A stretch of DNA of 12,623 nt, taken from assembly GCA_001275005.1 (NCBI GenBank), contig JWZX01001961.1:1-12623 (forward strand), given 5' to 3'. The translations under genes and the position numbers were made by a program. Origin of the DNA: Chrysochromulina tobinii (lineage: Eukaryota > Haptophyta > Prymnesiales > Chrysochromulinaceae). The notes below the pieces were generated by a model that worked only from the letters and a program-made list of their open reading frames with translations, made no database searches and had not been told where the DNA came from. Shown piece after piece: positions 5,041-11,920 of the stretch (positions are counted from its first letter, which is position 1; each line of letters starts with the position of its first letter).

Positions 5041-7956
5041 ATGCGAGCAGCGAAGTCCGCGCATTTTCTTTTGGTCCCGGGCTCGACTGCGTCGTTGCAC
5101 GCTCCGATGGTTCCCGGGCAGTCACCACGACCATTGCTCAGTTGTGCCATCGATGTGAGCTCTCTCATCAGTCATATGGCATGCCCGCCCTTGCCGGCAT
5201 CACCTCCTGCAACTTTGGCTTACACTACGTGTTGGCGGCAGCACGTAGGCAACCATGCACTCACACTATTGGCAGCGCCTGCCGATAATGTGATCCTGGA
5301 TGGATGCTTGCGGCAGGATGTGCAACGCCGCACTTCACGCATGGTTACTCCAAGTGCCACTTCTGCTCCGATGGAATCTGTGGAATCCCTCATGCATCTG
5401 ACGCTGCCGTCTCTGTCTCCGGTCGCGCAACTGCACCTCCCTCTGCCCAGTGTTCCTTGCCCACTCCAGGCACAGTGTCCACCTCTTCGGCCTCAACTGC
5501 ACTCATCGTTTGCCATCCCATGCAGGCGTCGAACGCTTGCACAAATAGCTGCAGCGCGAGGTGGTTTGCCTTCCCTGCGAGAGCTGTGTGCTGCTACAAA
5601 GCGCTCGCCAACGCTATCACACGGCGTAACTAGCCAGAGCGCTGCGCATTTCGAGTTCCCAGGCGGGGGTGGCTGTGGCGGCATCGGTTGGCCGTATTTG
5701 CTCCAGGCGCTTCGTCGCTCGCGGTCCGATGGTGCGCCGCTCGCTGTGGAAGACTGGGCGCGAGAGCAGTTTCGGTGGATAGTGTGGAAGCTCGCATGCC
5801 AGCAGCGATGCTTCAGCAGCTCCGCGCTGCCGCCTGCATCTGACTTCACAGCCGTGGCGGTGCTCTGGCAGCTGCAGCGGCGATACGAGAGGGAACACGT
5901 TCAGCATGCGCGCTCAGTGCTTGGGCGCATTTCCAAGGTGTTGGACAACGATCGCGACATGAGCCTAGTGGGCGCTCACATGCTGCTCTGCGTCGCTGGC
6001 GTTGAACTCGAGCGGAGAGCGGTCGAGCTCACCGATGGGTGGTGCTCAGTATGGGCCGTTTGCGATCCACCTCTAGCCGCACAGCTGCGCCGGCGGCGTC
6101 TGGTTGTGGGACTCAAGTTAAGGCTGCGGGGGCTCAGCGAGCACAAGGCTGTCATCGACGATCATGAGGACTTGGGCAACAAAATCAACCCTGGGATTCC
6201 CTTACTACCGTGTGTGCTTACAAGATCCGCGATTGCGCCGTGCTTTGAGTTACACTCGAACAGCACGCGGCGCGCATCATGGGATGCCAAACTTGGTCTC
6301 TGCGAGAGGGTGAGCTTTCGTGTCAACATCGACTCCTTGCAATGCCGTGGAGGTCGTGCGCCAAGCTTGCGAGTGCTCATCGCTCGTGTCTTCGCTCCAC
6401 TTGTGCTTGTCAAGGCCGAGGCAGGCTCGATGTGGCAGACTGTTTCGCAAGCAATGGCTGACGACGAGGGACGGCGCACTCGGGCAGTGGAGAGGAATCA
6501 GCAAATAGCGCGTCACCGAGAGGCACGTGCCCACGCTTGTTCAAGCGGCGACCATGAGCCGCACGAAAGCGAGCCACCGCGCCGCTGGCTCGTGTATCGC
6601 CTCGTGCTCGTCGACCTCCTCGATATGTCGCTGCAGTCCGGAGCCGATTCCAGTGCTGCTACACTGCCACAGACGCGGGCAATGCCGCCGTCGACACATG
6701 CGCTTTTGAGCCTGTGGCAGGACTACGCCGGCGAAGGCGGTGACGAGGGGTTCATGAGGCCCGAGGAGGGGGACACTGGGTGGGTGCACTCGGCGAATGT
6801 GACCCCAGCAAGCGTGTCATCACCGGTATTCTTTGGTGCCTCCAAACGCTCAGTTCAGCTCGATTTGCCACGTGGCCAGGGATGGCAGCCGGATCCGTCG
6901 CGCCGCGTTGGAACTGTCAGCAGTCAGATGAGTTTGTGTAACACTATACCGCAAAGATCGCATCGTGGCGGTGGCGCTGCGTCGGTGGTCAGCGGCTCGA
7001 CCGCGGGCGTCCTGGTTGCTCACGGTGTCGCTCGCGTGCACACACCCATCGCATCCTTGCAGTTCGCGACCGCTGGCCTTGCCTTCGATTCAGTTGCTTA
7101 CCTGGTGGCGGTCAGTGCCACGAAAGAGGCCATGCCCAGCTGGGGAGCTCCTAAGGAATGCCGCGATCTCGTGTTTGCCGACGCTTCCCTCAACCTGCTC
7201 TACGTAAGATGGGTTCGCCCGCCTGACGACACGTTGCCGCGATTGCGTGTGGGCTCGATCGTATGCCTTCTCGATTTACGGTATGAGTACACTCTCGAGA
7301 TGCCACGTCCCGCGGAGCTGCCGCCAGCCTTGCAAGGCTTCGGCGTGGAGGGAATTTGTGTGCGCCATGCCCTCGCTGAGTCGATTGGCCCCATGCCCGC
7401 CAGGCTGCTGCCCGACATAAATGCCAGCGGCGCCCCGACAGCGCATTTGCACGACACCTTCATGGAGCTGATCCATGTGGCTGATGCTCTGCGAGACACG
7501 CTCGCACTGCTCTCGGGCCTAGTTCTCGATCTGGTCAACGGCCGTGTCCACGCGAGCACGCGTACTGTGCCGTTGGTCGCCACGAACCCGCAGATCGCCA
7601 ACCAAGGACACGTCGACGGGCCGCGAGCGGCATATCGACGTGCACTGCCAGCAGCCGTGCAGCCGCCACGAAAAGAGCCTTATTCGGACATCCTGGAAAT
7701 CGCGAATCCAGCCGCGAGATACCCTTGGCAGCTGGTGTTGGAGGCGGCAGTGCAGCGCCACATCAGCAACGCTGCCAACGGTCTCACCAAAGCTGAACTG
7801 GATGAGCTTTGTTTGGCGGATAGCGCGTTGGCCGATTGTCTGTGCAGGATTGGCAGTCATTCGTTCAGCCTACCCGATGCAGTGGGGCAGATGCTGCTCG
7901 AGCTCGAGAGCACCTTTAGGCTATACAAGAATGGATCGAAATTTCTGCTGCTTTAA
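5041..7956 (+). CDS. BRCA2: BRCA2-like RAD51 mediator, 971 aa, no BRC repeats seen
   Basis: BRCA2 loads RAD51 onto single-stranded DNA in homologous recombination in the nucleus. From ATG 5041: residues ~157-210 carry a helical-domain lead-in with LSHGVTSQSAAHFEF; the helical core is EQFRWIVWKLACQ (WIVW at 246-249), followed by VLWQLQRRYEREH; OB1 has ELTDGWCSVWAVCDPPLAA (LTDGW 330-334) and NSTRRASWDAKLG (407-419). After OB1 a short charged segment (ADDEGRRTRAVERNQQIARH, from 472) stands where the tower begins; RRWLVYRLVLVDLLD (from ~514) resembles an OB2 strand; OB3 is AFDSVAYLVAV (681-) and DASLNLLYVRWVRP (Trp724). The last ~78 residues look like a winged helix, ending FRLYKNGSKFLLL. No intron is needed. 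The N-terminal 150 residues are Pro/Ser/Ala-rich without a FxTASGK-type BRC motif. The frame is open upstream to at least 4915, so upstream exons are possible. A GTAAGA at 7204-7209 is coding, not a donor. Confidence 0.85.
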   Translation: MRAAKSAHFLLVPGSTASLHAPMVPGQSPRPLLSCAIDVSSLISHMACPPLPASPPATLAYTTCWRQHVGNHALTLLAAPADNVILDGCLRQDVQRRTSRMVTPSATSAPMESVESLMHLTLPSLSPVAQLHLPLPSVPCPLQAQCPPLRPQLHSSFAIPCRRRTLAQIAAARGGLPSLRELCAATKRSPTLSHGVTSQSAAHFEFPGGGGCGGIGWPYLLQALRRSRSDGAPLAVEDWAREQFRWIVWKLACQQRCFSSSALPPASDFTAVAVLWQLQRRYEREHVQHARSVLGRISKVLDNDRDMSLVGAHMLLCVAGVELERRAVELTDGWCSVWAVCDPPLAAQLRRRRLVVGLKLRLRGLSEHKAVIDDHEDLGNKINPGIPLLPCVLTRSAIAPCFELHSNSTRRASWDAKLGLCERVSFRVNIDSLQCRGGRAPSLRVLIARVFAPLVLVKAEAGSMWQTVSQAMADDEGRRTRAVERNQQIARHREARAHACSSGDHEPHESEPPRRWLVYRLVLVDLLDMSLQSGADSSAATLPQTRAMPPSTHALLSLWQDYAGEGGDEGFMRPEEGDTGWVHSANVTPASVSSPVFFGASKRSVQLDLPRGQGWQPDPSRRVGTVSSQMSLCNTIPQRSHRGGGAASVVSGSTAGVLVAHGVARVHTPIASLQFATAGLAFDSVAYLVAVSATKEAMPSWGAPKECRDLVFADASLNLLYVRWVRPPDDTLPRLRVGSIVCLLDLRYEYTLEMPRPAELPPALQGFGVEGICVRHALAESIGPMPARLLPDINASGAPTAHLHDTFMELIHVADALRDTLALLSGLVLDLVNGRVHASTRTVPLVATNPQIANQGHVDGPRAAYRRALPAAVQPPRKEPYSDILEIANPAARYPWQLVLEAAVQRHISNAANGLTKAELDELCLADSALADCLCRIGSHSFSLPDAVGQMLLELESTFRLYKNGSKFLLL

Positions 7957-8030
7957 GTGTGTGCACATGCACATCAGGAACTAGGAACACGGTGAATACG
8001 AGCTTCACGTGCCCGCCCCGCTTCGATTAG
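7957..8030 (+). other. 3' flank of the BRCA2-like gene
   Basis: Short spacer after the stop codon. It ends in CTTCGATTAG, which looks like a splice acceptor for the exon-like segment that follows. No clear polyadenylation signal is visible. Confidence 0.4.
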
Positions 8031-8180
8031 CAAGGCCGCAAGCGCGAGGGCCACTGGCGCAGCGTGAAGGATCTCCCAAAGCTAATCGTCCCCATTCAGG
8101 CGGCCCTTGTGCGCGATGTGTTGGAGGCGTACGGCGCTGAGGCTACCGCGTCAAAGGCGCGCGTCGGAGGGCGCCGCTGA
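8031..8180 (+). pseudogene. exon-like fragment, function unknown
   Basis: Directly after an AG at 8029-8030, one frame reads GRKREGHWRSVKDLPKL, then IVPIQAALVRDVLEAYGAE, and ends ASKARVGGRR at TGA 8178-8180. The amphipathic helix and basic tail look coding, and the frame is closed upstream by the TAG that contains the AG. No ATG precedes it. It could be the last exon of an unrecognised gene, an alternative 3' exon of the BRCA2-like gene (I found no good in-frame donor there), or a relic. I do not recognise the family. Confidence 0.35.
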
Positions 8181-8588
8181 TCCGCTCAGCTTCTCTGCCG
8201 GGTGCACCTGCGTACTAGGAACGTTTGCTTTTGGTGACCGGACCATACAAGCACGCACCCTAGGGTCAGCATGCCTTCCCGAACGTGATGGGCGTGTACT
8301 ACGGCAGTACTCTGCAGTGGTGAATGGTGACGGAGTAGTGAACATTTTTAAACGACGGAACGTGGGATTTAAGGAGTTTTAAGCGTCCAAACTTCAAGCC
8401 GACGTGTTCCTGTTCGGGAAGCCGTTGTGCGGAAAAACCGGCAGGACCAGATAGAGAGAGAACAAGTTGTTGTCGTGCGAAATGCCCATCAGCATCACGG
8501 CAGCGGGGCAGACTTGGATCAAATGGTTGATGATCGATGGTTGCAGCAATGACGACCGCGACGACCGCCAGCTACGAGCGCATGACGA
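8181..8588. other. intergenic, no supported gene
   Basis: No convincing coding frame. A plus-strand frame to 8382 and a minus-strand hydrophobic frame at 8394-8594 are open but lack recognisable motifs or splice context. A 16-bp stretch at 8234-8249 (GTGACCGGACCATACA) matches 3254-3269 with one difference and may be chance or a repeat remnant. Confidence 0.5.
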
Positions 8589-8842
8589 GCGCATCAGAGG
8601 CGGAGTACCCCTGATGGCTCATCAACCTGATCGTGATTGCTGCATGAGTACGTCATCAACCTGATTGTGATTGCATCATGATTACATCATGATTACATGT
8701 ACCTGACTCGGAAGCGGTGGCGCGCGCGAGCGAGGCGCTGGCCGCCTCTCGGCAGCCCCCCCCGGTGAGCAATCACGAGGTAATCAGGATGCAATCACGA
8801 TCAGGTTGATGAGACATCACTGGCACTCAGCCTCTGATGCGC
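8589..8842. mobile_element. MITE-like element: long imperfect inverted repeat
   Basis: The left arm from 8589 and the right arm ending 8842 are reverse complements over about 52 bp, including a perfect 23-bp core (8618-8640 with 8791-8813, containing CATCAACCTGATCGTGATTG). The inner part continues: a second arm copy at about 8654-8702 (ATCAACCTGATTGTGATTGC) pairs with the inner right arm, about 8764-8810. So the left arm is partly duplicated. The left arm also has an 11-mer ATCATGATTAC in tandem. The centre (about 8703-8763) is GC-rich with an eight-C run. It has no coding capacity, as expected of a MITE. Target-site duplications were not identified. A fold-back structure of another origin is the alternative. 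Confidence 0.6.
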
Positions 8843-8853
8843 TATCGCTCTTC

Positions 8854-8892
8854 TTACTTGTGAACACGCCCTTTTTACTTGTGAAAACGCCC
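8854..8892. repeat. 21-bp direct repeat, TTACTTGTGAAMACGCC
   Basis: TTACTTGTGAACACGCC at 8854-8870 recurs as TTACTTGTGAAAACGCC at 8875-8891, one mismatch, period 21. It lies just outside the right arm of the MITE-like element. A weakly similar GTGAATACGCGAAAC occurs near 12480 next to a related sequence. Confidence 0.65.
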
Positions 8893-9058
8893 GTCGTCAC
8901 ACTGAAAACCATCATCCCCTTCTCTGTTTCCAGTGCGCCAAAGTGCGCGTTCAAACGCGAAACGGCACGAGACGCGCCGAGCGGCGCGAACGATTCCCCA
9001 TCTTTTCGAATCTGGTTTACCGAAATAGTTCATTACTAGGCGTCACGGCTGACGAGCC

Positions 9059-9089
9059 AAAAACACGACAAGCCGCTTGTCGTGTTTTT
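9059..9089. terminator. perfect hairpin, 14-bp stem with CCG loop
   Basis: AAAAACACGACAAG at 9059-9072 is the exact reverse complement of CTTGTCGTGTTTTT at 9076-9089, with a 3-nt loop. It looks like a factor-independent terminator stem ending in a T-run, but in a eukaryotic nuclear context, and far from any gene I support, that function is doubtful. It could be a fold-back transposon relic or an RNA hairpin. Confidence 0.6.
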
Positions 9090-9182
9090 GACAACGCAGC
9101 ATTCCCGGTTCCTAGCGTTTTCGTCGCTCTTCGTGCGAGTCAAAGTGAACCATAAATGGTCGCGAAAAGCCTTTCGTACTCG

Positions 9183-9198
9183 TTCGAACCGGTTCGAA
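9183..9198. repeat. 16-bp perfect palindrome TTCGAACCGGTTCGAA
   Basis: The sequence is its own reverse complement. It contains GGTTCGAA, resembling a tRNA T-arm or B-box, but no acceptor stem, D-arm or anticodon arm surrounds it. It sits about 85 bp before the start of the degenerate satellite region. Confidence 0.7.
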
Positions 9199-9600
9199 AT
9201 GTCATGGAGGCTCCTCGTCGTGATGCACGTGTACACGAACCTTGTGCGTCTTAGCTGCGTCTGCGTATTGCTGCATTTGTGTATAGCTGCTGAGCGTCAC
9301 AGATCAACGTGAGGCACGCAAGGTGAACGTACGTAGGTGAACGCTCTCGCAAGCCTGAGCAAGGTTCGTGTACGTGCATGGTTTGGTTCAAGGTTTGGTA
9401 CAACACAATGCCCGCGTTGCACATCGAGATCTCAAACCCATGTACACAGACGCAGCACAGACGCAGCGCCCGTACTTTCCAATCAAAACCACAAACCTTT
9501 CCGATCAAAACACAGACGCAGCACAGATTCATGCAACAGCGCGGTCTTTGCTATACACGCCTCTTGATGCAGATACCGCACGGGCGCTGCCAGGCCCGCT

Positions 9601-9653
9601 GCGTCTGTGTATAGCTTGTTAGCATCGGGGATTGTGCAATCGTGTACATGTAG
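9601..9653 (+). repeat. 45-bp direct repeat, copy 1
   Basis: GCGTCTGTGTATAGCTTGTT followed by AGCATCGGGGATTGTGCAAT and CGTGT, then an ACATGTAG end. It recurs almost unchanged 962 bp downstream (10563-10607, one mismatch). It is better conserved than the rest of the satellite, so it may be the boundary of a larger unit that was recently duplicated. Confidence 0.85.
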
Positions 9654-9658
9654 TTGTA

Positions 9659-9745
9659 CCAAACCCGCTCAGCAGCTATACGCAGACGCAGCGCCCGTGC
9701 TATCCGCATCTATAGGCGTGTAACAAAGATTGTACAAAGCGGCGT
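9659..9745 (-). repeat. inverted satellite fragment
   Basis: Its reverse complement reads CTTTGTTACACGCCT, GATGCGGATAGCACGGGCG, CTGCGTCTGCGTATAGCTG, CTGAGCGGGTTTGGT. This matches the end of one satellite unit joined to the start of the next. It is the only clearly inverted piece and lies just after the 45-bp repeat, so it can fold back on the unit end near 9545-9615. Confidence 0.7.
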
Positions 9746-9826
9746 CCTTGATGTGTGCAAGTGCATCATACCAATGGCATTCAATTCGCCATTTGTCGGC
9801 CCATTTCTCGGCCTATAGTTTAGAAC

Positions 9827-9868
9827 AGTATGCTATAGGGTGTATGCTATAGGGTGTATGCTATAGGG
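9827..9868. repeat. 14-bp tandem repeat TGTATGCTATAGGG, three copies
   Basis: Copies at 9827-9840 (first base A), 9841-9854 and 9855-9868, then extra G. It lies between the two satellite blocks in AT-richer sequence and is not part of the satellite consensus. The TnnGGG-like ends loosely resemble telomeric repeats, but the 14-bp period and internal sequence do not fit a known telomere type. Confidence 0.85.
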
Positions 9869-9948
9869 GGGTACTTGCGTATTCTCTCATACATGTGCAA
9901 TCTCTGTTATTGAGTATCACTTGCGGCACCCATGCGCGCGCGACAGCT

Positions 9949-10028
9949 AGCGTCACAGACGACGCAAAGAGGTTGAATGCTCTATAGCTGCTGAGCGTCA
10001 CAGACGACGCAAAGAGGTTGAATGCTCT
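9949..10028. repeat. 35-bp perfect tandem duplication, period 45
   Basis: The block starting AGCGTCACAGACGACGCAAA and ending GAGGTTGAATGCTCT occurs at 9949-9983 and again at 9994-10028 without mismatch. Ten bases of the satellite block (ATAGCTGCTG) separate them. It marks the start of the second satellite series and looks recent. Confidence 0.85.
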
Positions 10029-10562
10029 CGCAAGCTTCTAGCTTGAGGTTCGTGCACGTGCACAGCAGGTTTGGTTCGAGACAACGCATTGCCCGTGCAT
10101 ACCGAGGACACTGCATCGATCGTGCAGTCTTTGCTACACGCCTTGATGCGGATAGCACGGGCGCTGTACGGGACCGACGTGAAGCACGCAGGGTGAACGC
10201 TCTTGTACATGTAAGCTTGAGCAAGGTTCGTGTACATGCATAGGTTTGGTTCAAAAGACAACGCAATGCCCGCATGCACAACAAGAGCGCCGCTTCGTGC
10301 GGTCTTCGTTTCACGCAATGATGCGGATAACGCGGGCGCTGCATCTGTGTACATGTACCTGTATACATGTAGCTGATGAGCGTCACTGATCAAGGTGAGG
10401 CACGCAAGGTCAACGCTCTTGCAAGCTTGAGCAAGTTCAACGCTCTCTATGCGAACGGCCATTGCGTGGACGCCACCGATCGTGCGGTCTTCGTTAGATC
10501 GTTACACGCCCGGAGGCGGATAACACGGGCGCTGCGTCTGTGTACATGTATAGCTGCTGAGT

Positions 10563-10622
10563 GCGTCTGTTTATAGCTTGTTAGCATCGGGGATTGTGCA
10601 ATCGTGTTACGTGTACATGTAG
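10563..10622 (+). repeat. 45-bp direct repeat, copy 2, with TGTACATG end
   Basis: Nearly identical to 9601-9645. A TACGTG insertion separates the shared core from the ACATGTAG end. The satellite stops here and is followed by ACAAGAC-type simple repeats. Confidence 0.85.
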
Positions 10623-10676
10623 ATACACGATACAAGACACAACGTATACACGACACAAGACCGACAAGACACAAGA
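10623..10676. repeat. degenerate ACACAAGAC simple repeat
   Basis: Short A/C/G motifs (GATACAAGACACAAC, ACGACACAAGACC, GACAAGACACAAG) repeat with a drifting 9-17 bp spacing. It contains no T-rich or coding feature and bridges the satellite and the minisatellite. Confidence 0.55.
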
Positions 10677-10741
10677 TGGCAGGAATTCCGTTCATCGAAT
10701 CGATGGACCTGAAGGCAATCGCGGGAATGCATCCGACCACA

Positions 10742-10832
10742 GCGTGCTCAGCGTGCTCATCATGCTCATGGTGCTCAGCGAGCGAGCTCAGTGCGCTCTC
10801 ATCATGCTCATCATGCTCATAATGCTCGTGCA
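10742..10832. repeat. 9-bp minisatellite block 1 (RTGCTCAKS)
   Basis: About ten copies of a 9-mer such as GTGCTCAGC, ATGCTCATC or ATGCTCATG. Read on the plus strand it would encode Cys/Ser/Ala-rich repeats and on the minus strand Glu-His repeats. Both are by-products of the period, with no flanking coding support. Confidence 0.9.
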
Positions 10833-11019
10833 TTAAGGCGTGGATCCGGCTGGCTCCAGCGCCATCCGGGTTAACCGGATAGTGGCTATTTTGCCATCTG
10901 GTAGATACAGATAGCTCAGGTGGGTGGTCCAGGTAGATCCAGATACCGTAAAAAAGTCTTCGGATATTTCGGATAGTCAGATATCCGGATACTTGTACCA
11001 AGGCAGTGTGGCTAGCTAA
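10833..11019. other. 187-bp unique segment splitting the minisatellite
   Basis: It interrupts two blocks of the same 9-bp array. It contains several GGATA/CCGGAT motifs and a small fold-back CGGATAT...ATATCCG near 10970-10990. No open frame of note. It may be an insertion into a once continuous array, or the array may have grown on both sides. Confidence 0.5.
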
Positions 11020-11330
11020 CTCATGCTCATGGTGCTCATCATGCTCAACATGCCCAGCTTGCCCATCATGCACATCTTGCTCATAATGCTCAGCTCGCTC
11101 AGCATGCTCAGCGTGTGCTCAGCGTGCTGTTCGTGCTGTTCGTGCTCAGTGTGCTCAGCGCGCTCAGTGTGCTCAGTGTGCTCAGCGTGCTCAGCGTGCT
11201 CATCGTGCTCTCACATCGAGATCAGTGTGCTCATTGTGCGCATTGTGCTCAGTGAGCTCAGTGTGCTCAGTATGCTCGGCGTGCTCAGCATGCTCGGCTT
11301 GCTCGTGCTCATTGTGCTCATCGTGCTCGA
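11020..11330. repeat. 9-bp minisatellite block 2 (GTGCTCAKC, ~35 copies)
   Basis: About 310 bp of 9-mers near GTGCTCAGC, GTGCTCATC and ATGCTCAGC, with occasional half-unit slips (for example TGTGCTCAGCGTGCTGTTCG near 11114). The unit matches block 1. A 197-codon plus frame crosses it but continues into unrelated sequence and is not believed. Confidence 0.92.
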
Positions 11331-11345
11331 CCACGCAGCTCGTTG

Positions 11346-11492
11346 CGCACGGACGTCACCGATGATGCCAATAAAGAATGGCGCGATGTCGTCGACCATC
11401 GATGGCGTATCGAGTGCCGTCGATCGACGCACTGGCCGCTGCGGACGAGCGCGCTTGCTCAGGCCATCATCACTTGGCGCGGGGTGCTATGA
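11346..11492 (+). pseudogene. short Trp-rich coding-like fragment
   Basis: Just after the minisatellite one frame reads TDVTDDANKEWRDVVDHRWR, then IECRRSTHWPLRTSALAQAI, and ends TWRGVL at TGA 11490-11492. It has four tryptophans in 48 codons and balanced charge, unlike the surrounding frames. No ATG or clear splice acceptor was found upstream. It may be the relic of a gene or transposase end. The family is not recognised. Confidence 0.3.
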
Positions 11493-11560
11493 GCGGGCTC
11501 CGCATTTCTTCTTTTTTGGTCGACGAAGTTTGGTTCACATGTTTTGTGTCGTACAGGTTA

Positions 11561-11609
11561 GCGAAACCACCATGCGAGGGTTTGCCAAACCCTCGCATGG
11601 TGGTTTCGC
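11561..11609. repeat. perfect 24-bp inverted repeat with 1-nt centre
   Basis: Left arm 11561-11584 begins GCGAAACCACCATGCGAGGG. Right arm 11586-11609 is its exact reverse complement. Such a perfect palindrome is unstable over time, so it is likely recent or maintained. The 3' flank continues into a 30-bp block shared with the next hairpin. Confidence 0.9.
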
Positions 11610-11636
11610 CTTTTGAAAGGATGACGTGGCTGATTG
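11607..11636 (+). repeat. 30-bp direct repeat, copy 1
   Basis: CGCCTTTTGAAAGGATGACG followed by TGGCTGATTG. It is identical to 11803-11832 and in both cases sits at the 3' side of a long hairpin. Confidence 0.9.
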
Positions 11637-11756
11637 CCCTTCTCATCATGTGGTTTTAATGGGTGGCTGTGGAGGGTTTGTGGGCTTGGTGCCAGCAGTT
11701 AGCCTATTGTGTGCTATGGTAGCACCGAGTCGGATCCCGTCGCATACGTGGTTTCG

Positions 11757-11816
11757 CCTTTCAAAAGGCGAGATGGGACGATACCCCTTCGTCCCATACG
11801 CTCGCCTTTTGAAAGG
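11757..11816. repeat. long hairpin: 16-bp plus 8-bp stem
   Basis: CCTTTCAAAAGGCGAG (11757-11772) pairs perfectly with CTCGCCTTTTGAAAGG (11801-11816). Inside, ATGGGACG (11773-11780) pairs with CGTCCCAT (11790-11797) after a 3-nt bulge. The 9-nt loop is 11781-11789. The right arm overlaps copy 2 of the 30-bp repeat. Confidence 0.88.
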
Positions 11817-11832
11817 ATGACGTGGCTGATTG
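11803..11832 (+). repeat. 30-bp direct repeat, copy 2
   Basis: Identical to 11607-11636, offset 196 bp. The GTGGTTTCGCCTTT stretch is also shared between 11600-11613 and 11749-11762, so the two hairpins look like two versions of one small element. Confidence 0.9.
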
Positions 11833-11920
11833 TATTCTTTTTCGACACGTCACAAGCCGGCAGCGTCTTAACGTCCGAAGGAAAATAATGCCTGAGGCAG
11901 CTCTCTCTGTACTGTACGAA

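Larger units (their letters stand above)
9282..10622. repeat. degenerate satellite of ~180-210 bp units
   Basis: Recurring blocks in the same order: TATAGCTGCTGAGCGTCAC; GTGAGGCACGCAAGGTGAAC; GCTCTTGCAAGCTTGAGCAA; GGTTCGTGTACATGCA; GGTTTGGTTCAA; ACAACGCAATGCCCG; GCGGTCTTTGCTACACGCC; GATGCGGATAACACGGGCG. Copies start near 9282 (long, about 320 bp, with an internal insertion), 9983, about 10175 and about 10374. The GGTTCGTG block recurs with a 178-bp spacing at 10047 and 10225, and a shortened block appears near 10433. TGTACATG palindromes recur at unit ends. Open frames here, mostly on the minus strand, drift between copies, so the region is probably non-coding. It may be satellite, subtelomeric or transposon-derived. 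Confidence 0.75.

Noticed and set aside
7204-7209. GTAAGA as a splice donor inside the BRCA2-like frame
   Set aside because: It encodes the YVRW strand of OB3, which matches the family, and the frame stays open to 7956.
9827-9868. Telomere repeat
   Set aside because: Three copies of a 14-mer are internal to the window and do not match a known telomere unit.
9183-10090. GGTTCGA motifs as tRNA genes or tRNA-derived SINE B-boxes
   Set aside because: No cloverleaf, A-box at the right distance or acceptor stem could be found around any copy.
9982-10462. Minus-strand frames of 134 and 154 aa in the satellite
   Set aside because: They differ between repeat units and share no conserved protein across copies, so they are most likely chance openings.
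10447-11073. 208-aa minus frame with Glu-His-Asp repeats
   Set aside because: It is explained by the same 9-bp repeat read on the other strand and by satellite sequence.
11023-11616. 197-aa Cys/Ser-rich plus frame
   Set aside because: It is produced by the 9-bp minisatellite, a multiple of three with no stop in the unit, and then runs into the palindrome. There is no sign of a real start or domain.
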